64,000 nucleotides of DNA from Ferruginibacter sp. (GCA_028288705.1 JAQBNH010000002.1:62001-126000), one strand, 5' to 3'. Positions 36,124-45,817 are shown, counted from the stretch's first letter. Notes: a model not told the origin generated them from the letters alone. Numbers and translations are program-made.

Positions 36124-37197
36124 ATGAAGACAGCACTGATAACAGGAATTACAGGCCAGGATGGCGCATATCTAACCGAACTATTATTGGATAAAGGATA
36201 CATCGTGCATGGCATCCGCCGCCGTAGCTCGTTGCTGAATACGGCGCGCATCGATCATATGATCTTTGACAAAAAATACGCCGGGCGCTTGTTCATTCAC
36301 TACGGCGATCTCACAGACGGTACAAATATTCTTCGCATCATCCAGCAAACGCAGCCTGATGAAATTTATAACCTGGCAGCACAAAGCCATGTGCAGGTAA
36401 GTTTTGAAACACCGCAGTACACCGCGACAGCGGATGCCACGGGTGTGTTGCTCATCCTCGAGGCCATCAGGATATTGAAGCTGGAAACAAAAACGAAATT
36501 CTACCAGGCATCAACGTCTGAATTATATGGTAAGGTGCAGGAAGTTCCGCAAAAGGAAACCACGCCCTTCTACCCGCGATCGCCTTATGGCGTTGCGAAA
36601 TTATATGGCTACTGGATCACGGTAAATTATCGGGAAGCCTATAACATTTTTGCGGTGAACGGCATTCTTTTTAACCATGAAAGTCCGTTACGTGGCGAAG
36701 GTTTTGTAACAAGGAAAATTACCATTTCCACGGCGCGTATCGCCATGGGCAGGATTGAGAAGATGACACTCGGAAACCTTGATGCACAGAGGGATTGGGG
36801 CCATGCGAAAGATTATGTGGAAGGAATGTGGCGCATGTTGCAGCAGGAAGAGCCGGAAGATTTCGTATTAGCTACCGGCGTTACAACAAGCGTAAGGGAT
36901 TTTGCTAAATTAAGTTTTGCTGAAGCAGGCATTGAGATCGGATTTAAAGGAAGCGGTGTTGACGAAATAGGCTACGTGGTAAAATGTAATAATGAGAACT
37001 ACCAGTTGCCTGCCGGACAGGAAGTGATCAGCATCGATCCTAAATTTTTCCGCCCCACGGAAGTGGAATTGCTTGTAGGCGATGCTACAAAAGCACGCAC
37101 AAAATTAGGCTGGACACCGACTTACGATCTGCCTGCTCTTGTAAAAGAAATGATGGCTGCGGAGTTGGAAACGGAGAAAAAGTTTACCGGGTTTTAA
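36124..37197 (+). CDS. gmd: GDP-mannose 4,6-dehydratase
   Basis: A 357-residue SDR that converts GDP-D-mannose to GDP-4-keto-6-deoxy-D-mannose. Signatures: [19 protein letters not shown] (NADP motif), [49 protein letters not shown] and [19 protein letters not shown] (YxxxK), and [17 protein letters not shown], all diagnostic of Gmd. The start is ATG 36124; a TTG precedes it in frame. It supplies rmd 1.2 kb upstream, giving GDP-D-rhamnose. Its last 14 bases overlap the convergent GT8-like gene. Confidence 0.97.
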   Translation: MKTALITGITGQDGAYLTELLLDKGYIVHGIRRRSSLLNTARIDHMIFDKKYAGRLFIHYGDLTDGTNILRIIQQTQPDEIYNLAAQSHVQVSFETPQYTATADATGVLLILEAIRILKLETKTKFYQASTSELYGKVQEVPQKETTPFYPRSPYGVAKLYGYWITVNYREAYNIFAVNGILFNHESPLRGEGFVTRKITISTARIAMGRIEKMTLGNLDAQRDWGHAKDYVEGMWRMLQQEEPEDFVLATGVTTSVRDFAKLSFAEAGIEIGFKGSGVDEIGYVVKCNNENYQLPAGQEVISIDPKFFRPTEVELLVGDATKARTKLGWTPTYDLPALVKEMMAAELETEKKFTGF

Positions 37198-38185
37198 TTA
37201 ATCTCAGGTGAAGTTTCTTTTCTAAAAAACGGTTGATCATGTTCCCCAGCGCCGGATTCTTCATCGCCTTCAGTAATTTGCTTGGCGGTTTCCCCTGATC
37301 AAAATAACATTTAATGGCTGCGAATTTTTCGTGGCCATTTTTCATGACGATGTGCGCGTAATCTTTAAATAAGGGAACAATGTCGGGTCGTTGTGCGAAC
37401 GTAAAACGATCCTGGTATTTGGATATTTCGGCCGTGTTATTAAACAGGAATCCGCTGAAATGATAGAATACTAGCGGCACTTCATCGTTCACAGTATATT
37501 CAGGCGTATCGCCCGTGATCCTGCGTTCATGCAGGTTCCAGTAGGCTACGTTGTGACCCTTATGCCGCAGGATATGAACTTTTTCAAAATATAAAGGCGT
37601 AAAATTATTCCAGAGCTGATCTACAAAAAGCCCGTCGAAAAAACTGTTGATACATTGCGTGGTGAGTTTAACCATCCACCAATCGAGGAACTTCATCGTT
37701 TCTTCACTGCGGCTTGTGCCGATAAACCCTAAGTTATAAATTCCGGTGTTTAAAATATTTGGTTCGCCCGGATTATAGTCATCATAGATCGGCGTGGTGA
37801 AATGCGGCGTTAAAACGATATTGTTTTCCTCGAGTTTCTCCGAGAGGACATTAAGCGGCTGGTAAACTAAAATATCGGGGTCTAAATAAATGACTTTGTT
37901 TTCTTGCGGATAGTGTTGATAAAAGTAATGAAAGTAAAAAGGCTTTACCGCAGTATTCAATTCCATAACGGAGTAGCGTGCCCGCATTTCTTCAAATGGC
38001 TTGATACCGATCTCTTCCACCGGCAACAAGAGGAAGTTGCTGAAAATTGAATAATCAATTGCTTCATGCCTGCGGTCGACCAGTCCGATTGCAAACGTGG
38101 CGCCTGGATTGTGCAAAAGGAATGAATCACCTAATGTTTTAGCCTGGGCGAGATAATTATTGGAACAAAGCGTAAAGACAATCAT
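37184..38185 (-). CDS. GT8-like glycosyltransferase (GT-A fold)
   Basis: A 333-residue protein starting [20 protein letters not shown], the typical GT8/GT-A opening, with the metal-binding DxD motif in [15 protein letters not shown] near residue 97. [11 protein letters not shown] and [10 protein letters not shown] follow. It would transfer a sugar from a nucleotide donor to a growing glycan in the cytoplasm. It is the last gene of the ten-gene minus-strand operon, 9 bases after the acyltransferase. Donor and acceptor are unknown. Confidence 0.8.
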   Translation of the reverse strand: MIVFTLCSNNYLAQAKTLGDSFLLHNPGATFAIGLVDRRHEAIDYSIFSNFLLLPVEEIGIKPFEEMRARYSVMELNTAVKPFYFHYFYQHYPQENKVIYLDPDILVYQPLNVLSEKLEENNIVLTPHFTTPIYDDYNPGEPNILNTGIYNLGFIGTSRSEETMKFLDWWMVKLTTQCINSFFDGLFVDQLWNNFTPLYFEKVHILRHKGHNVAYWNLHERRITGDTPEYTVNDEVPLVFYHFSGFLFNNTAEISKYQDRFTFAQRPDIVPLFKDYAHIVMKNGHEKFAAIKCYFDQGKPPSKLLKAMKNPALGNMINRFLEKKLHLRLIKTR

Positions 38186-38194
38186 AAATAAATT

Positions 38195-38770
38195 TTAAAG
38201 GATTCGCAGCACCTGCGCCGGAACGCCTGCTGCGACTGCGTTGGCGGGAATATCTTTTGTTACAACACTGTTAGCGCCGATAATGGCATTTACGCCAATC
38301 GTAACGCCGGGCATAATGGCTACCCCTTCGCCGATCCAGGCATTGTTACCGATGATCACGGGTCCTTTGGAAACAAGCGGCCGTTCGTTGGGGGGTAAGG
38401 TTAATGCTTCCGTAGAAATTTCTCCGTGTGAATGATCCGAGATATAGATGCGGCTGGCCAGCAAAACATTATCACCGATTACGATTTTATTGATACAGCC
38501 AATATGCACATCTGTATTAAAAGTAACATTGTTGCCAATGATGATTTGAGGCGTAAAAACCTGATGGTGATAGTTAGTAATCGCTTCCAATCTCAGCCGT
38601 TGCAACGCTGTAAAATTATCGCCAATAAAAATGCATTTGTGGTTGACGATAGCAGGAGTTTTTAACACCACGGTATTTGCTCCTGCCCTGCCTAACAATG
38701 GCGCATGAAATAGCTTCCACAAACATGCAGATAAGAAGTATTCCAGTTTATTGTTAAGCTTGTTCAACAT
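38195..38770 (-). CDS. Left-handed beta-helix (hexapeptide-repeat) acyltransferase
   Basis: A 191-residue protein with imperfect hexapeptide repeats from about residue 45 to the end (IFIGDNFTAL, IIGNNVTFNTDVHIG, VIIGNNAWIGEGVAIMPGV, TIGVNAIIGANSVV) and the catalytic-type ISDHSHGE segment, as in WcaF/NodL-type O-acetyltransferases. It probably acetylates a sugar of the repeat unit. It is translationally coupled to the upstream GT2 gene: stop and start share a base (TGATG). Confidence 0.88.
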   Translation of the reverse strand: MLNKLNNKLEYFLSACLWKLFHAPLLGRAGANTVVLKTPAIVNHKCIFIGDNFTALQRLRLEAITNYHHQVFTPQIIIGNNVTFNTDVHIGCINKIVIGDNVLLASRIYISDHSHGEISTEALTLPPNERPLVSKGPVIIGNNAWIGEGVAIMPGVTIGVNAIIGANSVVTKDIPANAVAAGVPAQVLRIL

Positions 38771-39771
38771 CAGATGAATGCGTTTTTGAGCCGGTTAATG
38801 TTGTTTAAAAATTTAACCTGGAAAAAGCTAGCCAATTTTAAAGGTAAAATAAAAACCGGCCACAGAAATAACCAGAACCAGATGGTATGGCCATAAAATT
38901 TTTGCAATGCTGCCCTGGCATCTTCGGTATTAAAGGCTGCAGTCCTATTTTTTCTCCCCGCTAATACGAACTGCGGAAAAAAACTAAGTAACATATTAAA
39001 ATTAATGGTCTTGTTCACATACATTGGCAGTGCCGATGTACGATTAGCAAAGTCAAGGATCTTATTTAAATTGTTTGCAAAAGTATCGTAGAGGCTATAC
39101 CCCCCTGTATTGTTGGTTTTGATAGCCATCACGAACTCCCGGATCAATCCGAATTTTTTACCTCGTGAAAGTATCTCCAGAACCCAGGTAAAATGATTGA
39201 GGTTACTGCCGATAAAATTACGGCTTTGATAACCGGAAGGAAGAAGGCTCTTATTCACAATAATTCCGGAAGCAAACGTTAGATAATAGTGAACATTGGC
39301 CACGAATTTTTTCCGTTCTGTAAAAAATTCCACTGGCTTCTTTTTAAGAAGTGGTGTAGCCGCCGGATACTCTTTTTGATGATCATTAACATATCCATAC
39401 CCTTTCACAAAAAGCATATCAGGGCTTTCCTCCTTAAGCACAGTCATTATTAATTGCAGCTTATCATCAAGTAAGAAATCGTCATCTCCGAAAATCCATA
39501 AGTATTTACCAAGCGACGATGAAAAACAAAATTCAAAATTTCCATCAGCACCAATATTTACAGGCTGCCTTATATATTTAATAGCGGGATATACTTCTGA
39601 ATATTTTTTGACAATCTCCCCGGTATTATCGGGTGAGCAATTATCAGATATGAGCAGTTCCACATCAGCCTGGTAAGACGTTAATTGTTTGACAAACTGC
39701 CGTAAACAAATATCTAAATATCCGGCGCGGTTGAAGGTTGGAATGGCTATCGTAATTAATGGGATATCCAT
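38770..39771 (-). CDS. Glycosyltransferase family 2 protein
   Basis: A 333-residue GT-A enzyme. ITIAIPTFNRAGYLDICLRQ opens the domain, LISDNCSPDNTGEI carries the nucleotide-binding Asp, and WIFGDDDFLL is the DxD motif. A C-terminal hydrophobic segment (about residues 290-315) suggests membrane association. The start is ATG 39771; an in-frame TTG at 39780 overlaps the tktC stop. It is downstream of the transketolase subunits in the same operon and is therefore a candidate to transfer the CDP-linked sugar made there (inference). Confidence 0.88.
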   Translation of the reverse strand: MDIPLITIAIPTFNRAGYLDICLRQFVKQLTSYQADVELLISDNCSPDNTGEIVKKYSEVYPAIKYIRQPVNIGADGNFEFCFSSSLGKYLWIFGDDDFLLDDKLQLIMTVLKEESPDMLFVKGYGYVNDHQKEYPAATPLLKKKPVEFFTERKKFVANVHYYLTFASGIIVNKSLLPSGYQSRNFIGSNLNHFTWVLEILSRGKKFGLIREFVMAIKTNNTGGYSLYDTFANNLNKILDFANRTSALPMYVNKTINFNMLLSFFPQFVLAGRKNRTAAFNTEDARAALQKFYGHTIWFWLFLWPVFILPLKLASFFQVKFLNNINRLKNAFI

Positions 39772-39776
39772 TATAA

Positions 39777-40667
39777 TCAAAAAGTTAAGTCCAGGGTTTT
39801 GCGCAAATACTCCTGTGAGCCGGCAGTGTACGTAAATATGTCGGGTGTGGCAATTCGACGCACAGTGGGCAATTTGCTGATTACACCTGCTTCTAACAAA
39901 TCATTGAAACCTTCTAAAATGGCCGACCCGAATCCTCCGCTTTTTTGATGCTCTTCGATTGTAATGACTGTAGAATAGTTACTTGAAATCTCCGCGAGTC
40001 GTTCGAGATCCAGCGGCTTTACAAATGGGAAACTATATAAACTGAAATCGTAATTATTTTTTTGAATAGTAGTTAGCGAGTGTTGCAACATTGCTCCGGT
40101 AGTTAAAACGGCGGTGTTTCGTCCACTGAGCACGCGAACAGATTTTCCCACCGGCAGAATGATTTCATTTGCGTGAATAACGGGTTCTCCCGCCTTGCCT
40201 AACCGCAAATAGGCTGGAGAGCTGGTACTCAACAGCGAATCTAGCACGGCCCTCGTTTCTACGGGATCTCCCGGGGCCGAAACTATTAGGTTTGGTATCG
40301 TCCGCATCATGCCGATATCTTCTGTTGCATGATGGGAGGCGCCCAACGAGCCGTATGCATAACCTCCGCCAACCGATACGATCTTTACATCCAGATTATG
40401 GTAACAGATATCATAACGAATCTGTTCCATGCAACGCAAAGTTGGAAAGTTTGCAATAGAATAGGTAAAGACTGTATAACCTTCCATTGCCAATCCAGCA
40501 GCAATACCAGTCATATTTTGCTCGGCGATACCGGCATTCAGGAAACGGTCGGGAAATAGATTTGCGAAAGGCTCAACTACAGAATAACCCAAGTCTCCAA
40601 CAACCAGGAATATTTTCGGATTAACCCTGGCTCGTTCCACAAGATGGCTAATAAACGCGGTACGCAT
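39777..40667 (-). CDS. Transketolase C-terminal subunit (pyrimidine-binding and C-terminal domains)
   Basis: A 296-residue protein equal to the second half of a split transketolase. It has the Pyr domain with FLNAGIAEQNMTGIAAGLAMEGYTVFTYSI (the catalytic Glu in IAEQ that activates thiamine), GGGYAYGSLGASHHATEDIGMMR, SAPGDPVETRAVLDSL and LRLGKAGEP, then the C-terminal domain with VITIEEHQKSGGFGSAILE. It is 3 bases downstream of the N-terminal subunit. Placement inside an rfbFGH operon rather than with pentose-phosphate genes suggests it modifies a nucleotide sugar, not central metabolism (inference). Confidence 0.92.
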   Translation of the reverse strand: MRTAFISHLVERARVNPKIFLVVGDLGYSVVEPFANLFPDRFLNAGIAEQNMTGIAAGLAMEGYTVFTYSIANFPTLRCMEQIRYDICYHNLDVKIVSVGGGYAYGSLGASHHATEDIGMMRTIPNLIVSAPGDPVETRAVLDSLLSTSSPAYLRLGKAGEPVIHANEIILPVGKSVRVLSGRNTAVLTTGAMLQHSLTTIQKNNYDFSLYSFPFVKPLDLERLAEISSNYSTVITIEEHQKSGGFGSAILEGFNDLLEAGVISKLPTVRRIATPDIFTYTAGSQEYLRKTLDLTF

Positions 40668-40670
40668 AAT

Positions 40671-41462
40671 CTATAATTGCTTTTGAGCTGCTGAATATTG
40701 ATCGGCTGAAGGCGACTGGTAATGCCATTTCAAATCGTCTTGCATAAAATCAACACCCTTCCCTTTAATCGTGTGGGCAATGATACAGCGCGGTTTGTCC
40801 GTCAGCGTTTTGTTATTGAATGAAGCTAATAGCTGGTCGTGATCATGACCGTCTACTTCAACTACATCCCAGTTAAAACTTACAAATTTATCTTTAAGCG
40901 GATCAAGTTGAATGACGTCATCTACTCGTCCCAAACTTTGAATCTTATTATAGTCGACGATGCAGGTTAAATTGTTTAAGTGGTGGTGAGCTGCAAATAA
41001 AATGGCTTCCCAATTGGATCCTTCATCTAATTCCCCATCACTGACAAGCACATAAATATGCTGCTTTTCAGATTTTCGTTTTGCCGCGAGTGCCATTCCG
41101 CAAGCAACTGGCATAGCGTGACCGAGACTTCCCGTTGACAACTCTACGCCCGGAACCTTATGGCTTGTATGTGCCATAAAAAAACTTCCATCTTTGCTGT
41201 AGGTGTCCAATAAGTCTATATCAAAAAAGCCTTTGATTGCAAGGGTTGAATAAAGACTTGTGCAGGCATGACCTTTCGACAGAATGAACCTATCCCTATC
41301 AGCTGCTTTTGGTTCTGCGGGATCTATTTTTAAAACACTGCCATATAAAACCGCCAGGATATCGGCCATTGAAAAAGCTCCGCCAATGTGCGAGGCCTTG
41401 GCATTATAAACCATTTCCAACGTCCTGCTCCTGATTTCACGTGCAAATTCTATCGTGTCCAT
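40671..41462 (-). CDS. Transketolase N-terminal subunit (ThDP pyrophosphate-binding domain)
   Basis: A 263-residue PP domain: AKASHIGGAFSMADILAVLY, DRDRFILSKGHACTSLYSTL, ELSTGSLGHAMPVACGMALA, and the ThDP/metal motif VSDGELDEGSNWEA...VDYNK (GDG-x-N type, with SDG). HTIKGKGVDFM is near the C terminus. Together with the following gene it forms a complete thiamine-diphosphate enzyme. Split transketolases of this kind occur in polysaccharide loci. It begins 5 bases after the FkbM gene. Confidence 0.93.
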   Translation of the reverse strand: MDTIEFAREIRSRTLEMVYNAKASHIGGAFSMADILAVLYGSVLKIDPAEPKAADRDRFILSKGHACTSLYSTLAIKGFFDIDLLDTYSKDGSFFMAHTSHKVPGVELSTGSLGHAMPVACGMALAAKRKSEKQHIYVLVSDGELDEGSNWEAILFAAHHHLNNLTCIVDYNKIQSLGRVDDVIQLDPLKDKFVSFNWDVVEVDGHDHDQLLASFNNKTLTDKPRCIIAHTIKGKGVDFMQDDLKWHYQSPSADQYSAAQKQL

Positions 41463-41467
41463 AACAA

Positions 41468-42394
41468 TTATTTATGCAGAAAAAGATTGATTTTATCTGC
41501 ATGCTTTTCTGCATGTAAAAAAACAAAATTCGTTTCTATCGTATGTTCATCAATTTTGCCAATCATCCTCAGACCCTCATCACCCATCGTAAAACACTGG
41601 TAGCCGTAGCTAACAAATAATTCAATGATATCGTTGGGATGATAATTAAACTTAGCTGTCCACTTCCGGAGCATTTCCGTAAACACAATTGGAAGGCGGT
41701 TTTGCAGCGTCTTTTGCCCTCCCCGGAACACAAGCAACTCCGCACCTTCAACGTCACATTTGATAAAATCTGGAAATTTATTATTGGCCTCACAAAAACT
41801 ATCCATGGTTTCAAAAAGGCATGCTACTTCGTTTACTGACGCTGTCTCCGCAACATTCACAAGACTTGCATTAACTGAAAGTTTTGGATCGACATAAAAA
41901 TTGTGCATACCTGCGGTGTCTGAAAAACCAAGGTTATATGTAACGATATTGGACAGATGATTTAAACTGATATTCTTATTTAGATAATCAAAGGTGTTAG
42001 CAAATGGCTCGAAGGAATGAACTGACGCTTTAGGAAACTCTTTTGCCATATGTAATGCATACCATCCAAGGTTTGCACCAATATCAAAAATCACATCACG
42101 CTCTCCTATCAATTTCTGTTGAGTAGTTAGTTCGTCGATCTCGTAACTTCCAAAATTTAATGTATCAAATGGTGCCAGTCTTTTGTCTCCTTGTATGCAA
42201 ATAAATTTTACGCCGGAATCACGAAAGGTCATCAGCACCTCGTTATCAATAATTTCTATCCGGGAAATATTTGTTGCATTTATTAACTGCCCATATTCAA
42301 AGAGTACATCGTGAACTTTGTACATTTCATCGATATACTCCCACTTGTTGATCTTACCCGCCTGATATTTCGCTTTTATCTCCTCAAACATCAT
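41468..42394 (-). CDS. FkbM family methyltransferase
   Basis: A 308-residue SAM-dependent methyltransferase with a Rossmann domain from about residue 95: VIFDIGANLGWYALHMAKEF (SAM-binding motif I), VHSFEPFANTFDYLNKN, LGFSDTAGMHNFYV and DFIKCDVEGAELLVFRGG. FkbM-type enzymes O-methylate sugars or polyketides. The N-terminal 95 residues have a distinct domain. It overlaps the upstream SDR by 4 bases (ATGA), so it is likely to act on the sugar made by this operon. Confidence 0.9.
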   Translation of the reverse strand: MMFEEIKAKYQAGKINKWEYIDEMYKVHDVLFEYGQLINATNISRIEIIDNEVLMTFRDSGVKFICIQGDKRLAPFDTLNFGSYEIDELTTQQKLIGERDVIFDIGANLGWYALHMAKEFPKASVHSFEPFANTFDYLNKNISLNHLSNIVTYNLGFSDTAGMHNFYVDPKLSVNASLVNVAETASVNEVACLFETMDSFCEANNKFPDFIKCDVEGAELLVFRGGQKTLQNRLPIVFTEMLRKWTAKFNYHPNDIIELFVSYGYQCFTMGDEGLRMIGKIDEHTIETNFVFLHAEKHADKINLFLHK

Positions 42395-43440
42395 ATATAA
42401 CTTTTTATTGTTCTTTTAAAACCATCGGCAATATCGGTATCCGGGGTCCATTTCAGACTTTTGATCTTCTTAATTGCCGGAATGTTTTTCTGGACAGTAC
42501 TTGCAATATAACCCGGCGCAACTTTGAAATTCCGTTCTACCGAAAGATTCTTTTCGGGAAATAAGGAAACAAGCATCTCTGCCAACTCAAGGATACTTTT
42601 TTGCGCATCCGGATTTCCAACATTATAAGCGTCTCCTTCAGCACCTTCCAGCATCACTTTCAGGAATGCGATTGTTGCATCTGCAAGGTAGCAAAATGCC
42701 CGAATTGCTGTTCCCTCGCTATTTAAGGTGATATTTTGATTCTTAACAATGGCTGCCACAAAATCTGCGTATACGCGTCCATCATTTAATTGCATGCCCG
42801 GACCATATGTATGAAAAGGGCGAACAATCTTCACAGGGACTTTGAACTGATGCCACCAACTCAGGCATAATACTTCCCCTGCCCTTTTCCCTTCTGAATA
42901 ACAATTGCGCACGTTACTCAGATCTATATATCCAAAATCCTTTTCCGCAATCTGCGATAGCTTTTCATCGACAACTCCGTAAACTTCACTTGAACTGAAA
43001 TATAAAAAGCCGGCTACTTTATTTTTATTGGCGAGTGACAATAATTGATTGGTCCCAAGGATATTTGCATTCATCGTTCCCACAGGATCCGTTCCGTAGT
43101 ATTTCGGACTTGCCTGGCTGGCTGCATGAAATATAAAATCTATTTTTTCTTCGATGCTGAAGGGTTCAGCAACATCAGTAATAATAATTTGAAAATCCTT
43201 ACGCCCCTCATATATCTTAAATCGTTTTGCCGCATTGTCTGCATTCCTGCAGATACCGATCACTTTCGAGCCAATTGCTTTCTTGTCATTCGCAAGCAGG
43301 AATGAATGTACAAGGTAAGATGCGAGAAAACCATTAGCCCCGGAAATCAAAATTGTTTTGCCCAGAAATTTCTCCCATTCAATTGATGCAACAATTCGTT
43401 CAACATCTTCTATAATTATCGGGTGGAGCAATCCTTCCAT
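42391..43440 (-). CDS. NAD-dependent epimerase/dehydratase/reductase (extended SDR)
   Basis: A 349-residue extended SDR. A helical N-terminal extension of about 28 residues precedes TILISGANGFLASYLVHSFL (glycine motif), FIFHAASQASPKYYGTDP, FLYFSSSEVYG and NCYSEGKRAGEVLCLSW (catalytic YxxxK). RPFHTYGPGMQLNDGRV and YNVGNPDAQKSILELAE follow. It resembles UDP-glucuronate decarboxylase / dTDP-glucose dehydratase relatives, but the exact reaction is not clear. By position it occupies the place of the final SDR in CDP-dideoxyhexose operons (paratose, abequose or yersiniose synthases), acting on the rfbH product or its branched derivative. Confidence 0.85.
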   Translation of the reverse strand: MEGLLHPIIIEDVERIVASIEWEKFLGKTILISGANGFLASYLVHSFLLANDKKAIGSKVIGICRNADNAAKRFKIYEGRKDFQIIITDVAEPFSIEEKIDFIFHAASQASPKYYGTDPVGTMNANILGTNQLLSLANKNKVAGFLYFSSSEVYGVVDEKLSQIAEKDFGYIDLSNVRNCYSEGKRAGEVLCLSWWHQFKVPVKIVRPFHTYGPGMQLNDGRVYADFVAAIVKNQNITLNSEGTAIRAFCYLADATIAFLKVMLEGAEGDAYNVGNPDAQKSILELAEMLVSLFPEKNLSVERNFKVAPGYIASTVQKNIPAIKKIKSLKWTPDTDIADGFKRTIKSYI

Positions 43441-43442
43441 AG

Positions 43443-44738
43443 TTAGCTTAAAATTTCAGAAAACTTGGCGATGATAAAATCGATCATTTCGTCGTTAATC
43501 ATCGGCGTAACGCCGATCCAAAAAGTTTGATTTAATACAGTTTCTGTATGTTCAAAACTTCCAACTTCTCTGAAAGAGATATTTTTAAAATACGGTTGTT
43601 TGCGTAAATCTCCCGCGAAAAGTAACCGCGTACCGATATTATTCTTTGATAGATGTGCGATCATTTCATTCCTGCTAACAGCAGCCGTGTCACGAAGGGT
43701 GATTAAAAACCCAAACCAGGACGGGTTAGCATTCGGCGTAGGTTCGGGAAGAATTAATTTCTCCGAAAATGGCAGCAGCCCTTGTTTCAGCCGCTCATAA
43801 TTGTGTCGCCGTTTATCAACGAAATCATGTATTTTTTTCAACTGGGATACGCCAAGGGCCGCCTGCATGTCGGTAATCTTCAGATTATATCCTAAATGAG
43901 AATATATATATTTATGATCGTATCCAAAAGGAAGGTCACCCAGTTGCCAATCAAATCTTTTGCCGCAGGTATTGTCTTTTCCGGAGGCACACCAGCAATC
44001 GCGGCCCCAATCGCGAAATGATTCCGTGATCTTTTTGAGTTTGGAATTGCCCATAAAGACTGCCCCGCCTTCGCCCATTGTAATATGATGTGCAGGATAA
44101 AAACTTAATGTGCCAATATCGCCGTAAGTGCCAACATGTTTTCCGCCATATGTTGCTCCGAGGGCATCGCAACAATCTTCAATCAACCAAAGGTTATTTT
44201 CCTTGGCGAATGCTGCTACAGCATCGAGGTTGAAAGGATTCCCCAGCGTATGCGCGATCATGATCGCTTTTGTTTTGTCGGTGAGCGCATCCCGCAGCCG
44301 ACTAACATTAATGTTGTAATAAGGAATTTCGATATCTACAAAAACAGGAACGGCTCCATAATGGATCCAGGGGTTTACAGTTGTTGGGAAAGAGGCGGCC
44401 ACCGTGATCACTTCATCTCCGGGCCTGATTGCGCGCTCGCCAAGTTCTGGTGATGTTAATGTAGCAACAGCGAGCAAATTTGCCGATGAACCCGAATTAG
44501 TTGTGAGCACATGTTTAACGCCAATATATTTAGCAAGCTGTTTTTCAAAAAGATCGTTAAACCTGCCGGTAGTAAACCAACCATCTAATGCACTTTCTAC
44601 AACTGCAAAAATATCATCGGCATCAATCACTTTTCCACTAACAGGAATGTGCTGTGCTCCTGATTCAAAATTTTTAGGCCCAAATTCCTCTGCGTGATAT
44701 TGTCTTACCAGCGCTTCAATTTGTTGTTTTGTTGTCAA
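43443..44738 (-). CDS. rfbH: CDP-4-keto-6-deoxy-D-glucose 3-dehydrase (E1)
   Basis: A 431-residue PMP- and [2Fe-2S]-dependent dehydrase that removes the C-3 hydroxyl of CDP-4-keto-6-deoxyglucose. In the aspartate-aminotransferase fold the PLP-lysine is replaced by histidine: SFYPAHHITMGEGG, His217. The iron-sulfur ligands fit the published C-x57-C-x-C-x7-C spacing exactly (Cys190, Cys248, Cys250, Cys258). The start seems to be TTG at 44738, overlapping the rfbG stop as TTGA; the next in-frame ATG lies deep in the protein. The reductase partner E3 (ddhD) is not in the window. Confidence 0.97.
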   Translation of the reverse strand: MTTKQQIEALVRQYHAEEFGPKNFESGAQHIPVSGKVIDADDIFAVVESALDGWFTTGRFNDLFEKQLAKYIGVKHVLTTNSGSSANLLAVATLTSPELGERAIRPGDEVITVAASFPTTVNPWIHYGAVPVFVDIEIPYYNINVSRLRDALTDKTKAIMIAHTLGNPFNLDAVAAFAKENNLWLIEDCCDALGATYGGKHVGTYGDIGTLSFYPAHHITMGEGGAVFMGNSKLKKITESFRDWGRDCWCASGKDNTCGKRFDWQLGDLPFGYDHKYIYSHLGYNLKITDMQAALGVSQLKKIHDFVDKRRHNYERLKQGLLPFSEKLILPEPTPNANPSWFGFLITLRDTAAVSRNEMIAHLSKNNIGTRLLFAGDLRKQPYFKNISFREVGSFEHTETVLNQTFWIGVTPMINDEMIDFIIAKFSEILS

Positions 44739-45817
44739 GCTGTTTTATTTATTGCTGATATATAATTAGCGATTTGTTTATTTGTCAAGACTTCTCCTTC
44801 TTCATAAAATGCACGATACCACTTGATCGTTTTTTCAATGGCATCGGCCGTAGTCCAAGCTGGTTGCCACCCAAGTTTATGAACTGCTTTCGAATTATCC
44901 AGCATCAGCAAATTAGCTTCATGAAAATCATCCGGATCTTTATTGAAAGTAACCTCTATCTGGGGCCAGTGTTGTTTTGCTCCTTTTAATACCGCTTCCA
45001 CTGTCATCAACTCTGCAGTTGAAGGGGAAAAATTCCACGCCGATGCGACTTGCGTATCACCCTCAAAAAGCTTTGTTGCCATTAAGAGGTAGCCAAAAAT
45101 ACAATCCAGTACGTGTTGCCATGGCCGAATTGCCGATGGATTTCTGATCTCAACCTTTTGCCCTGAAACTGTTGACCGCACTATATCCGGGATTAGGCGG
45201 TCCGAACTCCAGTCACCTCCACCAATAACGTTTCCGGCTCTTGCAGAAGCTATTAGCATGTTATGATGCTTTCCGTAATCATTCATGTTAAAAAAGGAAT
45301 TACGGTAAGAAGCGATGAGTATTTCACAACATGCTTTCGATGAACTATACATATCGTACCCGCCTAGCTGATCATCTTCAGTATATGCGTATTCGATCTC
45401 CTTATTTTCATAAACCTTGTCTGTCGTTATGCATACAATTGCCCGTACCGAATGGCAGGTCCGGGCAGCCTCTAAAACATTCAGCGTACCGATCACATTT
45501 GTTTCATAGGTATTCAGGGGGTTGCGATAGGATTCACGCACTAACGGCTGAGCTGCCAGATGAAAAATAATTTCGGGCGAAGCATGTTGCATGAATTCAT
45601 GTAAGGCATCCTTCTGAAGAATATTGTTATATGTTGCATCAACATCCGGTGCTAATAAATCAAGGTGATTTGGGTTTGTGCCCGGCGCAAGAGCATATCC
45701 AAATATTTCTGCACCCATCTGTTGCAGCACTGCTACCAGCCAGCTTCCTTTGAAACCGCTATGGCCCGTAACAAGAATCTTCTTGCCTTTATAAAATGCG
45801 GTCATTTCACTGCTCAT
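44735..45817 (-). CDS. rfbG: CDP-glucose 4,6-dehydratase
   Basis: A 360-residue SDR making CDP-4-keto-6-deoxyglucose from CDP-glucose. Signatures: KILVTGHSGFKGSWLVAVLQ, FHLAAQPLVRESYRNPLNTYE, CITTDKVYENKE and YDMYSSSKACCEILIASYR (YxxxK), SARAGNVIGGGDWSSDRLIPD and IRPWQHVLDC, all typical of RfbG/DdhB. The start is ATG 45817, which overlaps the rfbF stop as TAATG and implies translational coupling. In-frame ATGs at 45832 and 45805 are alternatives. Confidence 0.97.
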   Translation of the reverse strand: MSSEMTAFYKGKKILVTGHSGFKGSWLVAVLQQMGAEIFGYALAPGTNPNHLDLLAPDVDATYNNILQKDALHEFMQHASPEIIFHLAAQPLVRESYRNPLNTYETNVIGTLNVLEAARTCHSVRAIVCITTDKVYENKEIEYAYTEDDQLGGYDMYSSSKACCEILIASYRNSFFNMNDYGKHHNMLIASARAGNVIGGGDWSSDRLIPDIVRSTVSGQKVEIRNPSAIRPWQHVLDCIFGYLLMATKLFEGDTQVASAWNFSPSTAELMTVEAVLKGAKQHWPQIEVTFNKDPDDFHEANLLMLDNSKAVHKLGWQPAWTTADAIEKTIKWYRAFYEEGEVLTNKQIANYISAINKTA

